NCBI GenBank assembly: GCA_001013295.1
Contig: LAZY01000050.1
Location: 1 to 35,454 of the forward strand
DNA: 35,454 nt
Direction: 5' to 3'
Source of the DNA: Chryseobacterium indologenes
GTDB taxonomy: Bacteria; Bacteroidota; Bacteroidia; Flavobacteriales; Weeksellaceae
Notes under the pieces: model-generated
The model's database searches: none
What the model saw: only the letters and a program-made list of their open reading frames with translations
What the model was told of the DNA's origin: nothing
Shown here: in pieces, positions 33,485-35,454 of the stretch
Layout: each line of letters starts with the position of its first letter
Position numbering within the stretch: the first letter of the stretch is position 1
Made by a program: the position numbers and the translations under genes

Positions 33485-34078
33485 TCATTTTGTGTGGTGG
33501 GTATGTCTTTTCTTGAGCAGCCTTTTGAACCTGCTGTGAGTAGGATAACTTCTGTTAGGCGTTATATTATTGAAAAATAATGCCACAAGCAACAGGATAA
33601 TACACCCCGAAAGCACTGGGGAGATAACGTACCAATATCCCAATTCCGGAATCTTTCCGGTAGAGCTTACTGCAATCAGGGCAGTAGCGCCTCCCGGTGG
33701 GTGCAAAGTCTTGGTATATTGCATCAGAACAATAGAAAAAGCAACAGCCAGTGGGGCAGAGAGCCAGATAATATCCGGAATAAACTGATAGACCGTAACC
33801 CCTACGAGTGCCGAAAGTACATGGCCGCCCACCAGATTTCTGGGTTGTGCCAGTGGACTTTGGATGGCTCCGTAGATAAGAACGCTGGATGCACCAAAAG
33901 AACCGATCAGGAATATGTTTTCTGTTTCTGTAAGAGAATGAGACTGGATAAATGCAATAATTCCGATCCCGAAAAATGCGCCTAAAAATGACCAGAAATG
34001 TTCTTTGTAATCAACCAATGTTTCCTTGTAGATCACATACTTAGAGACTCTGAGCGTTCTTTTTATTGTCTTCTTCAT
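33485..34078 (-). CDS. HPP-family membrane protein
   Basis: 197 residues with about four membrane segments (HFWSFLGAFFGIGIIAFIQS, NIFLIGSFGASSVLIYGAIQ, SALVGVTVYQFIPDIIW..., YWYVISPVLSGCIILLLVAL). The HPP signature is intact: QYTKTLHPPGGATALIAV (about 119-136), preceded by SPLAQPRNLVGGHVLSALVG, also a family hallmark. HPP proteins are integral inner-membrane proteins; a cyanobacterial member transports nitrite, but the substrate here is unknown. The C-terminal tail is rich in Lys, Arg and His. First gene of the minus-strand run. Confidence 0.92.
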   Translation of the reverse strand: MKKTIKRTLRVSKYVIYKETLVDYKEHFWSFLGAFFGIGIIAFIQSHSLTETENIFLIGSFGASSVLIYGAIQSPLAQPRNLVGGHVLSALVGVTVYQFIPDIIWLSAPLAVAFSIVLMQYTKTLHPPGGATALIAVSSTGKIPELGYWYVISPVLSGCIILLLVALFFNNITPNRSYPTHSRFKRLLKKRHTHHTK

Positions 34079-34149
34079 GTATTGGGCCTTCTTTATTTTT
34101 TATAATTCTATTTTCCGTAAAATATAGATCACTTTTTCAAGAGATCAAA

Positions 34150-34177
34150 CAAAGATACAGATTTATCCGTTTGCAAA
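34150..34177 (-). promoter_or_regulatory. Probable promoter of the HPP operon
   Basis: On the minus strand TTTG (34174-34177) is followed 16 bp later by TATCTTTG (34150-34157), a TAnnTTTG match. The spacing is a little shorter than the usual 19 bp. It lies about 72 bp before the ATG at 34078. Confidence 0.5.
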
Positions 34178-34515
34178 TGGGTAGCGTTGAGGTAACTCTC
34201 TATTTTCTTTCAGATAGTTAGGTATTGAAATACAATGATTATTTAACGGTTGATAGAATAAACCATGTAGCTGTTGCCAAATAAAGAGTAAAATTATGAC
34301 CCAATTTGCATTTTATAAAAAAGAAATAGATTACTTATGAAATTAATTTTTAAAGAATTTCAGTGTATTTCCATCAGATTCCATTCCTATTAAACTACTG
34401 TATTGATCAGTATTTTAATATATTTTTTTCGTTTTTGTGTTGTTTTTTTAAACATAACTATCTTGTTTTCATGTAAATAAACCTTTTTTTATTTCACTTG
34501 TTTGTGTTTTTTTTG

Positions 34516-34523
34516 TAATTTTG
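34516..34523 (+). promoter_or_regulatory. -7 element before the surface protein gene
   Basis: TAATTTTG fits TAnnTTTG, 24 bp before ATG 34548. It overlaps the more upstream in-frame start, which argues for 34548 as the real one. No good -33 box at 19 bp. Confidence 0.5.
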
Positions 34524-34547
34524 ATATGCACAATAAAAAAACAAACC

Positions 34548-35339
34548 ATGAAAAATTCCAATTTATTGATCTTTATGATCAGTTCCTCTTTTACGTTTGC
34601 ACAAGTAGGGATTAATACAACATCGCCATTAGGTGTTTTAGATGTTACCTCTGGGAATTCAGCAGTAGTATTACCCAGAAATGCAAACCCTCCGGCGAAC
34701 GTCAGTACACCGGTAGCAGGTATGATTATCTATGATTCCAATTTTAAAACATTAAGGTATTATGATGGTACACAGTGGAGTACTGTGATTTCTTCACAAA
34801 CATTAACAACAGCTAATGAAGGTGTTGTAAAATTGAACAGCGGAGCTGGGGTGAAGCCTTCCTTTGCGTTCAAATCTTCAGGAGGAGTTCCTTTGAGTAC
34901 TTATGAAAATATCGTGTACCAGACTCCTATCAATATTGTTACGGATTTTGCTGCTCCGCCTACAACCAGCTGGCCGGAAAATGTGGGAACTCCTGTTCCT
35001 GGTGATATATACAATCCTACTACAGGCCATTTTATTGAAAATCCTATTGCAGGCCAGGTACATATGTGGCGGGTTATTGTAAGTTATAGTGGTAAGAATA
35101 ATGGTTCTGTGGCATTTGTTACAGTTAACCTTTCCAACCCGGTTCCGCCTTCCACATTTTCTATAGATCAAACAGCGGTTGCTCCCAATGGGGTAACTTC
35201 AGGAAATCTTGTTTTTTATCTGGTTAGCGTAGCAGATCCTCTATCTATTGGTAGCGGGTATGTCATTAAAATAAAATCCGATACTGCTTTGGATGCCACT
35301 ATTGATAGTATAACGAGAATTTCTCAGGCGAAAGATTAA
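34548..35339 (+). CDS. Secreted surface protein of the GINTTSP..LDV type
   Basis: 263 residues from ATG 34548; the longer in-frame form from 34521 overlaps the promoter box and lacks signal-peptide character. The signal peptide NSNLLIFMISSSFTFAQ is cut before VGINTTSPLGVLDV, a start common to many exported flavobacterial proteins that share a tail-fibre-like beginning. Next comes MIIYDSNFKTLRYYDGTQWS (about 62-81), another hallmark of these proteins, then a strand-rich C-terminal domain with IAGQVHMWRVIVSYSGKNNG and ending DATIDSITRISQAKD. No CHU_C or T9SS domain is visible. The gene is complete, with its stop 5 bp before the insertion sequence. Confidence 0.85.
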   Translation: MKNSNLLIFMISSSFTFAQVGINTTSPLGVLDVTSGNSAVVLPRNANPPANVSTPVAGMIIYDSNFKTLRYYDGTQWSTVISSQTLTTANEGVVKLNSGAGVKPSFAFKSSGGVPLSTYENIVYQTPINIVTDFAAPPTTSWPENVGTPVPGDIYNPTTGHFIENPIAGQVHMWRVIVSYSGKNNGSVAFVTVNLSNPVPPSTFSIDQTAVAPNGVTSGNLVFYLVSVADPLSIGSGYVIKIKSDTALDATIDSITRISQAKD

Positions 35340-35344
35340 TTTTT

Positions 35345-35454
35345 TTTCTGATTATCCGTTTATGCACCTGTTATATTCGCAATTACTAGTCTGTCAAAGA
35401 GTTTGTCTCCAAAATACCGTCTGTTTAATTTGTAAATAAACTCGTTGAGATACA
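35345..35454. repeat. Right copy of 110-bp terminal inverted repeat (IS 3' end)
   Basis: Exact reverse complement of 1-110. It begins TTTCTGATTATCC just after the surface protein gene and continues to the window edge, carrying the transposase 3' end on the minus strand. Confidence 0.9.
35360..35454 (-). CDS. IS1595/ISXO2-like transposase, C-terminal fragment
   Basis: Minus-strand copy of the fragment at 1-95; its stop is the complement of 35360-35362. It encodes the same 30 residues without a single base change, consistent with recent transposition. The rest of the gene lies outside the window. Confidence 0.65.
   Translation of the reverse strand, partial: YLNEFIYKLNRRYFGDKLFDRLVIANITGA

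Larger units (their letters stand above)
34079..34547. other. 469-base AT-rich intergenic region
   Basis: Between two divergent genes. It holds the promoter boxes for the HPP gene and the surface protein and no gene I can support; the only ATG frame of note, at 34296, is 14 codons long. The part from about 34310 to 34510 is strongly AT-rich. Confidence 0.6.

Noticed and set aside
1..35454. The inverted ends as proof of a 35-kb composite transposon
   Set aside because: Both copies are cut by the window edge, no target duplication can be seen, and the content includes housekeeping lpdA. A contig break at a multicopy IS explains it more simply.

Overview
The window looks like chromosomal DNA of a Flavobacteriia bacterium of the Chryseobacterium/Weeksellaceae type. 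The evidence is low G+C, promoters of the Bacteroidetes form TTTG-N19-TAnnTTTG, a very large secreted protein with a gliding-motility (CHU_C) type IX secretion C-terminus, DUF4476 and KTSC proteins, and surface proteins with the GINTTSP..LDV start. The genus is an inference from protein character, not from a marker gene.

Both ends are the same 110-bp sequence in inverted orientation (1-110 and 35345-35454). It encodes the last 30 or so residues of an IS1595/ISXO2-like transposase, so the window is bounded by two copies of one insertion sequence facing inward. This is most likely a contig that broke at a multicopy element.

Layout: 124-2097 holds a membrane-anchored protein, a GT4 glycosyltransferase and a coupled small protein. 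A membrane-protein gene broken by an in-frame TGA follows (2122-2526). 2653-4982 holds a small Cys-containing protein, a secreted cupin and dihydrolipoyl dehydrogenase (lpdA). 5160-7690 holds a DUF4476 protein, a folded intergenic repeat, a small envelope protein and a CvfB-like S1 protein. 7737-11651 (minus) is the 1304-residue T9SS-secreted beta-propeller/Ig protein. 11828-18141 is a TetR - TolC - membrane-fusion - RND tripartite efflux locus with visible operator-like repeats. 18207-19936 (minus) holds a secreted unknown, a J-domain/KTSC protein and gene scraps. 19987-22053 is a lone tailspike-like beta-helix protein. 22054-22902 is mostly non-coding and holds another folded repeat. 22903-24585 (minus) is a tandem pair of paralogous secreted proteins. 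24813-30341 holds a TPR protein, a WG/Sel1-repeat protein and two duplicated mini membrane proteins. 30316-34078 (minus) is a closely packed run: HPP membrane protein, Zn-ribbon protein, TIGR01777 epimerase, NudK, DUF2750 and DUF2306. 34548-35339 is a secreted surface-type protein that ends 5 bp from the right insertion sequence.

Functionally the efflux operon and lpdA are the clearest units. The TetR motif also lies over the -33 region of the divergent T9SS gene, so one repressor might control both. The least explained material is the solitary tailspike-like protein, the TPR/WG-Sel1/mini-membrane cluster, and the structured intergenic repeats. No rRNA, tRNA, CRISPR array or complete mobile element was seen.
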